Below, piece after piece: positions 1-11,550 of a stretch of 64,000 nt of DNA. The notes beneath the pieces are model-generated. The model worked only from the letters and a program-made list of their open reading frames with translations, had not been told where the DNA came from and ran no database searches. A program made the translations under genes and the position numbers. Every line of letters begins with the position of its first letter. Position 1 is the first letter of the stretch. Origin of the DNA: Brachypterus glaber (taxonomy: Eukaryota > Arthropoda > Insecta > Coleoptera > Kateretidae); contig OY294049.1 in assembly GCA_958510825.1 (NCBI GenBank), forward strand, positions 27,052,986-27,116,985, given 5' to 3'.

Positions 1-101
1 GAAGCAAATTTAATTATTGCAGGTACATATTCTGTAGGTTGACATGGTGATGAATGTGACATAATTATTTATTAATGTCATAAAAAAATATCAAAACTTT
101 C

Positions 102-959
102 ATGATGTTTACTTCAGAAGAGTATTGCGAAATGCTAATTTTATATGGCGAGTGTGGCCGGAGCGCTTCAGCTACATCTGTAGAATATTCTATTTGTTGT
201 CCCAATAGAGAACATCCTAGCAGAAATGTTATTTTAAGATTGGTGCAAAGGGCAAGAAATTCTGGAAATTTAACTCCAAACAAAAAAGAGATTGGAGGCG
301 CTCCGCGAACTGCAAGAACTGTTGATAATGAAGAAGCTGTCATTCAGGCTTTTGAAGAAGAACCTGAAACAAGCCTTAGTATCGTGGCTAGAAATCTTGA
401 TATGTCTAAGACCTCTGTTCAACGAATTCTAAAAGATGAAAAAATGCATCCCTTTCATTACACTCGAGTACAATGCTTGACACCGGAGGACTATCCTTTA
501 CGAGTCAAATTTTGCACATGGCTGTTGCAGAAACATCAAGAAAATGAAAACTTTGTAAAAAGCATTCTTTTTACGGATGAGTCTGGGTTTCAAAGAGATG
601 TTTTTTTTTTAATTCAAGGAATTCTCATGTTTGGGGACAGGAAAATCCCCATGCCTTCAGGCAAGGAAATCCCCAACGAAGGTTTTCCTTGAATATTTGG
701 GCCGGAATATTGGGAGATGCTATAGTAAGTTATTTTGAGAAATAAACCACCATAAAATGCTTAAAATATTTGTTTTTAGGTTGGACCCCATGAGTTTCCT
801 GGCAGATTAAATGGCGAAACCTACACTAACTTCTTAAGGAATGAAGTGGAAAATCTTATTGATGACATCCCACTTCAAAGGTTTGCAAATGTGGATAACA
901 TCTGGTTTCAACATGATGGCTGTCCAGTCCATTTCTCAGAAACGGCAAGAAGCCAACTC
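102..959 (+). pseudogene. Mariner-like (DUF4817-type) DDE transposase, frameshifted and gap-truncated
   Basis: The frame opened by the ATG at 102 encodes an N-terminal helix-turn-helix of the DUF4817 kind found in arthropod mariner-like transposases. A second HTH follows (around SIVARNLDMSKTSVQRIL), then the motif ILFTDESGF, which carries the first catalytic Asp. The frame then breaks in the T-run at about 600-611; the next frame continues with a recognisable HVWGQENPHA segment. A short GT-AG intron at 725-779 (GTAAGT...TTTTTAG) joins two in-phase coding parts. The segment after it has WFQHDGCPVHF, holding the second catalytic Asp. The third acidic residue should lie downstream but falls in the 200-N gap. 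It would cut and paste its own element; this copy cannot. The element's left terminal repeat is not visible. The superfamily call is from motifs only. Confidence 0.8.
725..779 (+). other. Short GT-AG intron in the transposase relic
   Basis: GTAAGT follows the codons of GDAI, and TTTTTAG precedes GTTGGACCC. Removing 55 bp joins the two coding parts in phase 0, and the protein reads on as expected for this family. Introns this short are normal in insects. Confidence 0.6.
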
Positions 960-1159
960 NNNNNNNNNNNNNNNNNNNNNNNNNNNNNNNNNNNNNNNNN
1001 NNNNNNNNNNNNNNNNNNNNNNNNNNNNNNNNNNNNNNNNNNNNNNNNNNNNNNNNNNNNNNNNNNNNNNNNNNNNNNNNNNNNNNNNNNNNNNNNNNNN
1101 NNNNNNNNNNNNNNNNNNNNNNNNNNNNNNNNNNNNNNNNNNNNNNNNNNNNNNNNNNN
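960..1159. other. Scaffold gap (200 N)
   Basis: The run of exactly 200 N is a placeholder, so the true length is unknown. It hides the junction between the transposase relic and the minus-strand LTR element. Confidence 0.99.
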
Positions 1160-1233
1160 CCAACGGCTAGTTTTGACAGCGGAGCAATGGGTATGGGCAA
1201 GGGAAAAATAGAAAGAATTGATTAATGTTGTTA

Positions 1234-1242
1234 GGGGCGCCA
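1234..1242 (-). promoter_or_regulatory. Primer-binding site of LTR copy 1
   Basis: The minus strand reads TGGCGCCCC directly inside the LTR. This is the usual insect Gypsy PBS form, complementary to a tRNA 3' end (CCA included). Its position and the shared leader support the LTR call. Confidence 0.65.
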
Positions 1243-3214
1243 GTTACTTTAGCTTTTACTCCTTTAGGTAAGTAACAACCTAGTGTAAATACTTAAGCTT
1301 TTCAGTTTGAGAAAATATAACCCTTAAATAAAATAAGATAATTCATTTGAGAAATTTATTATAAATGAACTTAATGAAAGCACATCAAGTAATGTATTAA
1401 TATATATAAAAAATATGTGTAATTATATTAAGATATAATTAAAGAAATCTTAATAAAAATTACTAAATTCAGAAATCATTCGACTTAAATGTATAAAGAA
1501 AACATGAAGTTCAGCAAGCACCAAGAAATGTATGTAAACAGCAATCATTTCTTGCAGTGTATAAAAGTCATGCTTAAATTAGAAATCATTTAATCAAAAG
1601 TATGATATTTAATAATTAATAAATGAGATTAAATGTTTTAAAAAAATAAGTACCTAAAAATGAACAAAAGCCAGAAGGGCATATAGTATTAAACAATACT
1701 ATATCAGATCTGATAAAGTTTACAGTTATAAGAATATTGAAATAAAAGAATTTTAAATATGAAATATTGCTTTCAAAAGTTTTCAGAATGAGTACTTAGC
1801 TGGTTTCTGCAAAATCCATGAGGTATGAATTCCATCGTCTCCATCTGTACAAGTCTCCCCTATGCCGATGAATTCATTTCTCAAATGAAAGAAAAAAAAT
1901 ATAGGCTGTCCCATCTACTTTGGAAAAATCATCTTCCAGGATAAAATGTATTATTGAAAATGTTGTCCGGGATAAAATATACTTTTGAAAATTATGTCCA
2001 ATATAAAATTGTCTGCTAGACGGTCATATAGAATCTATCTATGCCGAAAAATACAGAACCATGTTCCAACAGAACATCACTCCATGCGGAGAACTTGTAT
2101 ATCAAATATACCAAAATAAACTTCAACTTAAATTAATGTAATTCCATATTAATGGTATAGAAATGGTGAGTAATGGTAATTAATTAATGGTCTAGTAATG
2201 GTGCTAAAACAATAATTATATCTTAGAAATATTCTAAGAAACAGAAAAACTTAACTTACATGTCATACTAAGTCTTCGATGTCCATCGAAATGTTATAAA
2301 TGCGTAATTGTAGAAAATAACAGTTACAATATCTTCCGCATTGTTTAAATATTAATTTTCACTAACTTTAAATAAAAATACATGAAGGATTACTTCGATG
2401 ATTACAGAAAATAAACACTCGTCAGTACGCCACCATCTTGTATTAGAGTTGCTTCAAGAAGAACCAAAATCGACCTTATTAACCGGTATGAACCCTTCAG
2501 GTAAATAAAATCCTATTTCTGAACTATTAGCGACATCTATGCAAGTCATTATCAACTACAGTTTTACCGTATAGGATTCCTAATAAAGGTAACTGAAACT
2601 ACACCAAAAATAATAACTAAAAAGAATATTTCCTAATAAATCCGTATTAGTGATATCTAACCTCAAAATATTACTCTAAGAAACAAATATAAACAATACT
2701 TATTGTTTATCAGCAAAACTAATAAAAATACGAACAGAATACTAAGTGCCCTGTGAACTAAGTATAAACAAAATACTGAATCTAAGTGAGCAGTTCCAGC
2801 AAACTATTTTCAACAAATTCTGGATTATCCCGAAGGAATAAGCATACGAAACTTTCCAGGAGAGACAAGCTACAGGTGAAAGCCAGTGAAATCCAACCCT
2901 CAATAGACTCTGAAACATATAAAAACCAGGTAAGTCCATAGACAAATGTATTATAGAGAAATAAGTCATATGATTCTTTATTATTAAAAATCATATTCTG
3001 ATTATGTTTTCTTTATGTTATTTTCAGGTAGAACTATGGAATAGAGACTTATATGGTTAGAATTCAGTTCCTGCTACAAAATAGTCCCAGATACAAAATA
3101 GTTCTGTACGTACGTAACTATTTATATACAAAATAAACATAAATTATAACGTAAGTAAACGAATAGTTTAATTAACCCTTGCTATATTACAAAGTGACGA
3201 TTTATATCGTTACA
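1243..3214 (-). mobile_element. Long LTR of a Gypsy-like retrotransposon (copy 1)
   Basis: Read on the minus strand, this starts TGTAACGATATAAATCG at 3214 and ends just before a TGGCGCCCC primer-binding site at 1234-1242. It matches the plus-strand copy at 60488-62447 almost base for base, with only scattered substitutions. Homology stops sharply at 3214, as expected for the outer LTR edge. The leader beyond the PBS (1160-1233) is also shared and runs into the N gap. The 3' dinucleotide is not a clear CA, so the inner edge is approximate by a few bases. Whether gag-pol follows in the gap or the copy is truncated cannot be seen. Short open frames here are not genes. Confidence 0.8.
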
Positions 3215-3334
3215 AGTTTTTTTTAAATGTAATATTACAATATATATTTCTTAAAAACTAGATACAAATTTTGTAAAATTCACTAGTGAATTTACCTTGT
3301 AAATTTACAACTCGCTCGTTTGGTGCAATAATGA

Positions 3335-3473
3335 CTTAGTTTACACCATAGGTACTATGTTTTAAGTCTAGATACTTTTTATCTACCTATCTCTGTGTAG
3401 AAAATCCTGTAAACAGAGATAGGTAGAAAAAAGTACCTGGACTTAAAATATAGTACCTATGGTGTAAACTAAG
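3335..3473. repeat. Near-perfect hairpin (foldback MITE-like)
   Basis: Two arms of about 62 bp (3335-3396 and 3413-3473) are inverted copies with few mismatches, separated by a 16-bp loop. Each arm contains TTACACCATAGGTACTAT. It has no coding capacity. I see no certain target-site duplication. Confidence 0.75.
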
Positions 3474-4065
3474 CTAATGTCACAACTCAACACCTTTTTA
3501 TTTTTTAGTTGTTAGCACAGTAAGAAGGTAAATAAAATACCAACGTTACTGTACTAATAACTTAAAAATAAATATTATTTATTTTTTAAGTTGTAACACA
3601 GTCGCATCAAATGGGCCAAGTGTTGCATTTAAAATCAAAAATTCAATAATGTATAATATATAATATTTTAAATAAAACAAACCTGTCTAAATGTTATTTG
3701 ATTGTCGATTAAATCAATCATGGAAGCGCACTTGCCGCGCATGCCCAGGGTGTTGGGATATTAGATTTCGAAATATATTTGGTAAAATCACAAAATTTCG
3801 TAGGAATATTGCCAAATTACGTTATACTTTTACAAAACATAATTTGTGATTTTAAATTAGAAAAATACATTTTGAAATTACAAGATTGATATTTAAAAAT
3901 TACAAAATTAATTAGTGATATCACAAAATTAATTATTGATATCACAGTTTTTGTGTAAAGTCAAAAAAAAAGGTAAAAATATAATAAATCTGTAAAAAAT
4001 CAAAATAAGTTGGGTATTTTTCACAGAACCAATATTGTAATTTTCAGTGCCTTTTTATGAGTGCA
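3474..4065. other. AT-rich stretch, no gene seen
   Basis: The only structure I see is a short tandem-like duplication around ATATCACAAAATTAATTA at 3890-3950. No coding signal is present. Confidence 0.6.
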
Positions 4066-4247
4066 GACCGATCGACCGACCGAACGACCGACCGATCGAA
4101 TTTTTTTTTCTTTGCTTGAAATGGATTGATATCGACATAAAACGTCATAAAACGCAAAAATACGCAAAAAAATTTGTTGAAAATTTTTGCACGAATAAAA
4201 GGCTTTCCGAAATTTTTAAAAATTTTAAAATGGGAAAGCAAAATAGG
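4066..4247. repeat. Left arm of a distant inverted repeat containing (GACC)n
   Basis: This segment runs from a GACC/GATC-rich microsatellite to GGGAAAGCAAAATAGG. It is repeated in reverse complement at 7578-7735, so it is either one end of a composite element or one of two inverted insertions. The predicted short ORFs across it are compositional. Confidence 0.6.
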
Positions 4248-4284
4248 CTCATACATTGAGAATGTATGTACAATGTACAATATG

Positions 4285-4425
4285 GGTCTATTTATAAGTT
4301 ACGTAACACTCTGGAGGGAGACCCCCTCTCCCCCTAGTGTCATGTTGTGTGTTGAGTTAAATGAAAAAAGCGTTACCCAGAGAGGTCCAAAATAGTAAAA
4401 AAAGGTTTTACATAATATATGGACA
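4285..4425. mobile_element. Degenerate relative of the GTTACGTAA MITE at 11988
   Basis: AGTTACGTAACACTC, a purine/pyrimidine-rich core, GCGTTACCC and GGTCCAAAATAG occur in the same order as in the intact MITE at 11988-12139. The ends have decayed and no TSD is visible. Confidence 0.4.
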
Positions 4426-4514
4426 GCCCCTGTATACTATTTGTATCTATACTTACCTAAAAAAAAATTAAAAAATCAATATCACAAGAGATTCTATTAA
4501 TAATATTCATATTC

Positions 4515-4785
4515 ATTTAAATGCTGGACTATCAAAACGCACTTTTTATGCTTTGACTTTCAAAACGCAGTTTTGAATTTTTTTTAATATGCAATTTTTT
4601 TAATAATTAGTGAAACTGATTTAATTCGACAATGTAATTTAAGTATTCTCTCTAAAATAGATAATACCTGATGTTCATTGGTACTATAAAAGCTGTTATA
4701 GTTCCTAAATTAATACTTGGTTGATATCTCGAAATGTGTTATTTGTCAAAAACTGCGTTTTGAAAGTCACCTCCTCATTTGAAGT
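4515..4785. repeat. Short inverted repeat with AAAACGCAGTTTT motif
   Basis: CTTTCAAAACGCAGTTTT near 4557 is mirrored by AAAACTGCGTTTTGAAAG near 4750. This is consistent with an old MITE of about 260 bp. The boundaries are uncertain. Confidence 0.4.
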
Positions 4786-4838
4786 TTTAGTAATTAACTA
4801 TGTATAATTACTTCATACCTATAGGTATAACCACAGAC

Positions 4839-5085
4839 AGGGCCGTAGCAAAGAAGATTTCTGGTGGGGGCGAAGGTCAAAAATTACAACTTTTTTAGCC
4901 TAAAAATTCAACTTTTTTCCTCTAGAAAAAAACTTAATGACTAAAAAAAGGTCCTCACCTTTTCGTGAAATATACAACTTTTGTTTTGAATCCCTGCAAT
5001 ATACGACTTTTGTCTGAGAAATATACAACTCTTGTTTTGGATCAATGAAATATACAACTTTTCAAGATGGGTGGGTATGGTATAG
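4839..5085 (-). mobile_element. Truncated copy of the hAT-like MITE found intact at 17189
   Basis: It begins CAGGGCCGTAGC and shares the GGGGG-rich subterminal part and the 'ATATACAACTTTT' repeats, in inverted orientation relative to 17189-17605. The opposite terminus is missing. Confidence 0.55.
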
Positions 5086-5174
5086 AATAAAACAAGTTAT
5101 GCATAGTCCAACATCGCACTTTAGGCATATTGTTTTTAAATTGGTCTGACTATAGTTGTTGATTGAAAGGAAAA

Positions 5175-5296
5175 AGCCAAAGCTCAGAGAGAGAAGAAAA
5201 GAGAGAGAGAGAGAGAGGAAGAGAGAGAGAGAGGAAGAGAGAGAGAGAGAAAAAGAGAGAGATAAAGAGAGAGAGAGAGAAAGAGAGAGAAAGAGC
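5175..5296 (+). repeat. (GA)n-rich microsatellite
   Basis: About 120 bp consists almost only of G and A in GA/GAAAGA units. It opens arginine/glutamate- or serine/leucine-rich ORFs on both strands, which are artefacts of composition. Confidence 0.95.
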
Positions 5297-5640
5297 TCTA
5301 ACAATATTTTTCAGTGGGTTGTCCTTTCTGTACGTCTCCTGCCCTTTTTTCCCTTGTTTTAACTTTTTTTGTGATTTTCTGTTACAGTTTTTTTTAACCC
5401 TTCTGGTCTGCTGTATAAATTCTTGGGGTCTTTCTTGCTTTCATCTTCCGAATATTCTATTTCTCTCCTCTATGGGGTTTGGTAAAATATTTTGAGATAG
5501 ATTCGTAGTAGTCTTCTTCCATCGCAGTACATATTTGAATTAAAATAGTAAAACAGACTGGAAAAGCTATTTCAGCTCCAGCATTTAAAAGTTTACGCCA
5601 TATTGTCTAGAAGTCATATTGTCAAAAGCTATAGCTTTTA

Positions 5641-5745
5641 TGGGCCCTGTTATGCAAAAAGCAACCAACCCATACTACATTGCTACATCCAATCCACAAT
5701 ATTTTAAACATTGTGGGTCGGTTGCTTTTTGCATAACCGGGTCCA
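5641..5745. mobile_element. TA-flanked hairpin MITE (105 bp)
   Basis: Terminal arms of about 30 bp carry TTATGCAAAAAGCAACC and its inverse, with TA at both outer edges (5639-5640, 5746-5747). A TA duplication fits a mariner/Tc1-mobilised MITE. It is non-coding. Confidence 0.65.
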
Positions 5746-5751
5746 TATATG

Positions 5752-6394
5752 AATATGCTCAAAGAAAATGAGATTGATGAAGTTATTAAAATATTAATGT
5801 AAACATACATTTTGTTTTTTGTCTTCTATAATTTTAATTTTAATAACTTTTCTAATGCAGTTTGGATGTAACTTTGATATATTTTCCATGTAATTTCGAT
5901 TTATTTTCGATGTAATTTCGATATAATTTTTATGAAAAAAAAAATACAGCACCACATTGAAATTTTTGGAAGCTAACAACATATAACACAACCTTTTTTT
6001 TGCTCTTTAAAGCTGTATCGAACCAGATTCCCCCAAAAAATGTTTTTGCAAAATAACGAAATAATCATGAAAGATACTTCCAAGCTAACTTATAGCAAAA
6101 GAACCCAGCTTTCTGCTTTTTTGGTTAAAAAATAGTTACATTCATAAATCTAATATAATTTGCTGGCGCCCCTTCTTTATTCATATTTTTTGATAGTGTT
6201 GTTAAATTTACAAAACTATGTTTATTTTAAACGTATTGTTGTGATAGTTTAGCCTTGTTATTCAGGAACACGTCTGTACTAAAACAGAACAGACAACTAA
6301 TAACACAACCTAAAAAAGTCTGATCTTGTTAAGTGTTGCTAGCTGTGATCATATGAACACGCAAGGCATTAATGGGTTAAAATAAATGTTTGAA
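5752..6394. other. AT-rich intergenic/intronic DNA, nothing recognised
   Basis: No coding similarity, terminal repeat or tandem array is evident to me here. Confidence 0.55.
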
Positions 6395-6398
6395 TTAT

Positions 6399-7032
6399 CC
6401 CGTCGCGTGTGTGGTGAAAAATTATAACATCGCGTGTGTGGTAGGGTGTAATCCACCCCAAACTTCAAAAAATCATATAAAAAAATATGTGTTTTTTAAT
6501 AGAAATATAAAAATCATATTTTTATTTTATCGTTTTTAAAGAAATAACAAACTTGATTCTATAGAATGCATATTTACAAGAAAAAATACTTACTTGGAGA
6601 TATAAATCAGGGAAAAACAAATCTTTTTTTAAAAAACAACTTTATTTATCCAAATAAAATTACATAAAATGAAAAAAAATGAGAAAAAAAAATATTTAAG
6701 AAAACGAAAATTTTACATGGTGTATACGGATCTAAAATTATGAATATTTTTATAACGTTAACTGCGTGGTGGGGTTAAATCCACCCATACTAAACTTTAA
6801 AACAGCTAAAAAAATAAACGTGTAAGATATGGGTCAAACAAAAATTGCCAATATGTTCTCTATGCGTTTACCTACAGATATGGAAGAGGAGAATGTAAAA
6901 AAAAATATTGTGAAGCAGTCTACGTTTGAAATATGTCAAGATATTGAAGAGGAGAAGTTAAAAAAAATATTGCGAAGCAGTCTAGGTTTGAAATATGTCA
7001 TAGGTGGTTTTATCCCCACCACACGCGCCGGG
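6399..7032. mobile_element. piggyBac-like MITE (TTAA type)
   Basis: The ends are CCCGTCGCGTGTGTGGT and ACCACACGCGCCGGG, inverted copies that begin with CCC as piggyBac-like ends do. The right flank is TTAA (7033-7036) and the left is TTAT (6395-6398), a one-base decay. The terminal motif is repeated just inside the left end. A 62-bp unit is tandemly doubled at about 6880-7003. No transposase frame is present. Confidence 0.65.
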
Positions 7033-7577
7033 TTAAAATTGAAAAGTCGAGGAAATCAGTAGAGGATCCAAAAATATTTAAGTGGGGCAGACAGTTTTAA
7101 CATTTAAAAAATGATAAAAAAATGTTGCACTTGATATTTATAAATCGAATGTTACATTTTTAGCTGGTGGGGGCCCGCCACTAGAGGAATTTTTAATCCA
7201 TAAATGTTTATATATCCAGAAGCGAAAGAAAGATGAAACAGATATCAATATTAATTTAAAATAAAACCTATTTATTAAGGGACATCGATACTTTTTCTCA
7301 ACTGAATTTGTGAGTGGATAAAGGAGTTTTTTAAAGTACAATAAATAATTATTTTTACAAAATGAAAGAATTTGATGAAAAGTACAATCGCAACAAATAA
7401 ACTTCGCTACAACAAAAAAATATACATATTAAAACCAAAATTTTACATATATCTGAAATACTTAACAAAAATTTTAACATAAACCCTTTTAAATCTGTTA
7501 GTTTTAGTAAATAAAAAGTTGTTAAAAGAATGATAGTAGGCCTAACATAAGTTTTAAAAAAAGACAGTATATCGAAC

Positions 7578-7735
7578 CCTATTTTGCTTTCCCATTTTGA
7601 AAATTTTCAAAATTTCGGAAAGCCTTGTATTCGTGCAAAAATTTTCAATTTTTTTTTTGTGTATTTTTGTTTTATTTCGATATAAATCAATTTCGGGCAA
7701 AAAAAATTGTGTGTCGGTCGGTCGGTCGATCTGTC
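7578..7735. repeat. Right arm of the distant inverted repeat with (GGTC)n
   Basis: This is the reverse complement of 4066-4247. It starts CCTATTTTGCTTTCCC and ends in a GTCGGTCG microsatellite. Confidence 0.6.
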
Positions 7736-7736
7736 C

Positions 7737-8930
7737 AGGAAATCTTGTGTTGTGATGTCAAAAATTCGATCACTAATGTTGTGAAGTGGTATATAATTTG
7801 GTTATAGCCGAGGGGTTAATCATAACTTTTATTATAACTTACTCAGTTAGGTTGGTCATCCAATCTTCTGTCATATTTAAAGTATACCCGAGCGGAGAAT
7901 ATACTTAACCACTTATCACTTTATTCGGGAGCGGGTATTCTAGAGAGACGGCGCTTTGGAAACAGATAAAACGATTTCTTCTTAACTTAAGAATAATATA
8001 TTAAATAATTGTGAATAAATTCTTCAAGAACATGAAAGATTAATTCTTACTTCTAAGTCCTACCTATATGCAAAGCCCTTAAATTCTAATTTCCATTATA
8101 TGTTAGTCTTCTATTAAATACTTCTAAATTAAAACATTCTATGTTTGAATTCCCAACTATTCGCAATCATTTTCAAGTCCCAATTTATTGTCCACATTTT
8201 TCTTAGTGTAAATATTAAAACTGGTTCGTATAAGTCATTTAAATAATTTTACAGAATATTTTTCAAAGTTCATTAATATTCGTCAAAATTTCTATCAGTG
8301 TTCATACTAACAATAATTATAAGTGTCCAATATTATTATTAAAAGTATGAAAAAGTCTCAAAATTTTTCTAAGTTTTAAAAACTATTTTTAATTCAAGAA
8401 TAATTCTCAAAAATTATTTCTCACAGAAACTACATTTTCACTTGTGAATTTGACATGGCGACACTCTAAGTAAAACTGAATCAATATGAATTTTTTCATG
8501 AGTTTATATACCTAATAAGAAGGTCAATAGTTAAATTTATTTGATAAGGCTTTTAGCGCAAAATATCTATAAAGGTACCGCCTATATTTAATTACCCCGA
8601 CAAAAGAGTTTCAGTCTCATCAATTTTCAAGCTAATTGCTATTTCTGACATCTGAAACGATCATTTTGACCATAAATTAAATTTGTATAAACAATTAAGT
8701 TATACCGACAAGAATCCCGAAAAGGGGTCCGATCTAATGTAGAACAAACCGGACTTTGCCGAAGCAAACCTTGCGCTATAATTAAAGCAATATTATCTTT
8801 AAAATTTTAACACCATATAAAATATTCGGATTATGACACTTGTAAGCACGATAACATACAGGTATGTTACCAAAAGTTCTCGCTCGGGATTGTTTTTGGT
8901 GAACATTGGGGTGAAGCAAGGGGAGAAAAT
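7737..8930. other. AT-rich stretch, nothing recognised
   Basis: I looked for transposase, RT, exon-like and tandem signals on both strands and saw none. Confidence 0.5.
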
Positions 8931-8949
8931 GAGGAAAAAATATATTTTT

Positions 8950-9560
8950 TTACAAAAATTTCTATATAGGGGTTTTTAAGTTTGCTGCATTTGAATCTGA
9001 TAATTTTTTTTCTAAATTCACTCCCTATGGGGTGGGTGTAGATTTCGTAAAAACTAGTATATTGGGGTTTTTGAGGTTGCGGAAAGTAAATCTGATAATA
9101 AAAAAATCTACATCCACCCCCTGAGGGGTGGGGATGGTTTTCTTGAAAATTTGTATATTGGGCTTTTTAAGGTTGCTGAAAGTGAATCTGATTATAAAAA
9201 AATTCTCGTTTGGAACTCCATCCTCAAAGGGGCGGGGGGTAGTTTTCGAGAAAATTGGTATATTGGGGTTTTTTAGGTTGCTGAAAGAATCTGATAATAA
9301 AAAAAATCTTACTCCACCCCTGGAGGAGCAGGCGGTAGTTTTCTTGAAAATTTATATACTGGGGTTTTTGAGGTCACTAAAACGGAATCTTATAATAAAT
9401 TTTATTATAATTTCACCCCCTGGGGTAGTTTTTGTGAAAGTTGGTATATTGGGGTTTTTAAGATTGATGAAATAGAATCTGATAACAAAAAAAAATCTAA
9501 CTCCACCCCCCGAAGGGCAGGAGGTAGTTTTCGTGAAAATTGGTGAAAATTGGAAAGCTC
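8950..9560 (+). repeat. Satellite-like array, units of ~90-105 bp, about six copies
   Basis: The phrase TATTGGGGTTTTTRAGGTTG recurs at about 9061, 9157, 9262, 9358 and 9448. Between copies lies the G/C palindrome CCACCCC...GGGGTGG. The 3' flank (GGAAAGCTCTTW...GGCAGTGTATTTTTA) is shared with the array at 18330-18860, so the array travels inside a mobile element. The ORFs over it arise from the repeat. Confidence 0.8.
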
Positions 9561-9878
9561 TTTTACTGGGCAGTGTATTTTTAATACGACAGGATTTACA
9601 CAACTTTAATTTTAATTATTTGTTATTCGCAAGAATCTTTGCTGCAGCGAAATTTAATGGCGGTGATGGTACTTCTACAGAGTGATCCAACTTTTAGTAG
9701 GTACACAAACCAATATCTTAGTAACGACTGGAGCAGTTTTAAAAATTCTTTTTTTTCCTTGTCAGTTCTTGAAATGGTGTTTATGATACACTCCATCTAA
9801 TTTACGAGGAAGCACATCGAGAACTATTTATTCGTTTTTCCCAGAATGACTCATTTTTTTGCCCAGTTTAATTTTAAT

Positions 9879-10288
9879 TGGTTATATACCTTCTGGTTAG
9901 GGAAAATTAATGGTTTCTATTAATTTTTTTCAGATATGTAATCACAACATTATTTGTAATTTTTTTTTATTTAAAAATTAGTAAAATTAGGGCTCTTGCC
10001 CTTCGTTCACGAACTAGCTATTGTAATTAGAAACAACACCTAAAAAATTCATATTGATCGGTAAATTGGTTTTCGAGAAATCGTGGTCACCGCAAAAAAA
10101 AGGCGTTTCGGGGCAAGGGCCATTGTTTCCACAATTTTCCGAATTTTCCAATAGAATTTTTTTCACAAACACATCAAAACATATACTATTTGATATTTTT
10201 TAGGTCGTACGAATAAAGTTGTGATTACATACCTGAAAAAAAATCAATAAAAAACCTTAATTTTCTTGAGCCAGAAGGTATATAACCA
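9879..10288. mobile_element. MITE with ~85-bp inverted arms
   Basis: GGTTATATACCTTCTGG at the left end and its inverse at the right end lead into arms that stay similar through ATGTAATCACAAC. It is about 410 bp and non-coding. It lies inside the larger TIR element at 9678-10867. Confidence 0.65.
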
Positions 10289-10310
10289 TTTAGGGGAATT
10301 GTTTTCTTAA

Positions 10311-10545
10311 AATTGGTGTAGTGGACTACCGCGTCGTACTTGACGAGTTTACTACCCAAATTTGCTTTTTTCAGTCAATTAATAATTTAAATTTGGCGAA
10401 GGCGTAAGTGAAGCGGACACTCCCTATAAATTGGTTCGAAAGTCAATTAAAGCCGGTGGTTCCCTCTACTACTAGCCCACACAAGTCCTGGACTTAGGGA
10501 ATGCTTAATTAAGTAGAATAGTACGAGCTTAAACAAAAATGTAAA
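10311..10545 (+). mobile_element. tRNA-derived SINE, copy 1 (B box deleted)
   Basis: It is nearly identical to the SINE at 11551-11811 along the body (GAAGGCGTAAGTGAAGCGGA onward). The head keeps the A-box-like TTGGTGTAGTGG, but about 30 bp covering the B box is missing. This copy should therefore have lost its internal pol III promoter. Confidence 0.7.
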
Positions 10546-11395
10546 CGTAATTAAAAACTCCAACACCGGTTCTATTTTCGCACAGATATTTTTTTTTCTT
10601 TTTGTAACTGTACCATGATAATACTAAGTTATTAATTCCAGAGTTTAGGATAATAGAATTACAAAAAGAAAAGCTTATTTTAGCATAAATCCAATAAACG
10701 TTACAGTTTTTAACAAATTTACAATGTTTAATAAATCAAATAAATAAAATTTGGGTCATTCTGGGAAAAATAAATAAATCGATCTCACTGCGCCTTTCTC
10801 TTAAATAGGATAGAGAAAATTATTAAAACCGTTTTGAGAACAGACAGACAGAAGTTGGATCACCCTGTGCATAAAAAAAAATTGATCCAGAACAACTTTT
10901 TGGCATTTTTTTAAATTAAAAAATCATCTTCTAGTCCTTGAATTTCACGGCGTGAAATATATAAAAAAGGTTAAAATTTCATACGATTTAATGTTTTCTG
11001 CCACACGATGAAAATATATTACGATGTATGATTTATTGCACTAAAAACTAAACGCAGGTGTGTTAATAATTAATTATTATTTGGTTGAATAATAGCTGTA
11101 ATTACTCAAGTAAAAATATTTTAAAAAATAAAATGAACAATATTTTTAGGTACGATTCTATAAGGGTTTCGGTTTTCGTTTTTGACCTACGGAACCCAGA
11201 GCCGTAGCCATGGAGGGCGTTGGTCGATAGGAACAAAACATTCCTTTAAAATTTAGCTAAAAATTACCTCTAGTATATCTAATTATACAAAAATTTTATA
11301 AATACATTGTGGAAAATTAGACTTAATAAAATTAAGCAACAAAGACATTTTTATTATTTGAATACTAAAAAAAATAACGGCAGACTAACATCCCT

Positions 11396-11520
11396 ACTTT
11401 CCTCTTTTCTACTTCCTAACATCCCTATTACATAACATATCTACTCTATAACAACCCTACTCCGTAACATCCCTACTCCCCCAATAACGCTATTCCCCAA
11501 TAACCCCACTCACCCTATAG
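11396..11520 (+). repeat. Degenerate 16-bp minisatellite (CATAACATCYCTACTC)
   Basis: Loose repeats of TAACATCCCTACTC occupy this pyrimidine-rich stretch. The same 16-mer forms a cleaner array at 56041-56138. Confidence 0.6.
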
Positions 11521-11550
11521 TTACACGATTATGCACTTGACTTAACTCAG

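Larger units (their letters stand above)
9678..10867. mobile_element. TIR element carrying a nested MITE and a SINE
   Basis: CAGAGTGATCCAACTT at 9678 is mirrored by AAGTTGGATCACCCTG ending at 10867. A second matching block (CCCAGAATGA near 9840 and TCATTCTGGG near 10755) shows that the arms extend inward. It encloses the MITE at 9879-10288 and the SINE at 10311-10545. No coding frame remains. Confidence 0.55.

Noticed and set aside
5062..5362. ORFs rich in Arg/Glu or Ser/Leu over the GA tract
   Set aside because: They are pure products of a (GA)n microsatellite read in different frames.
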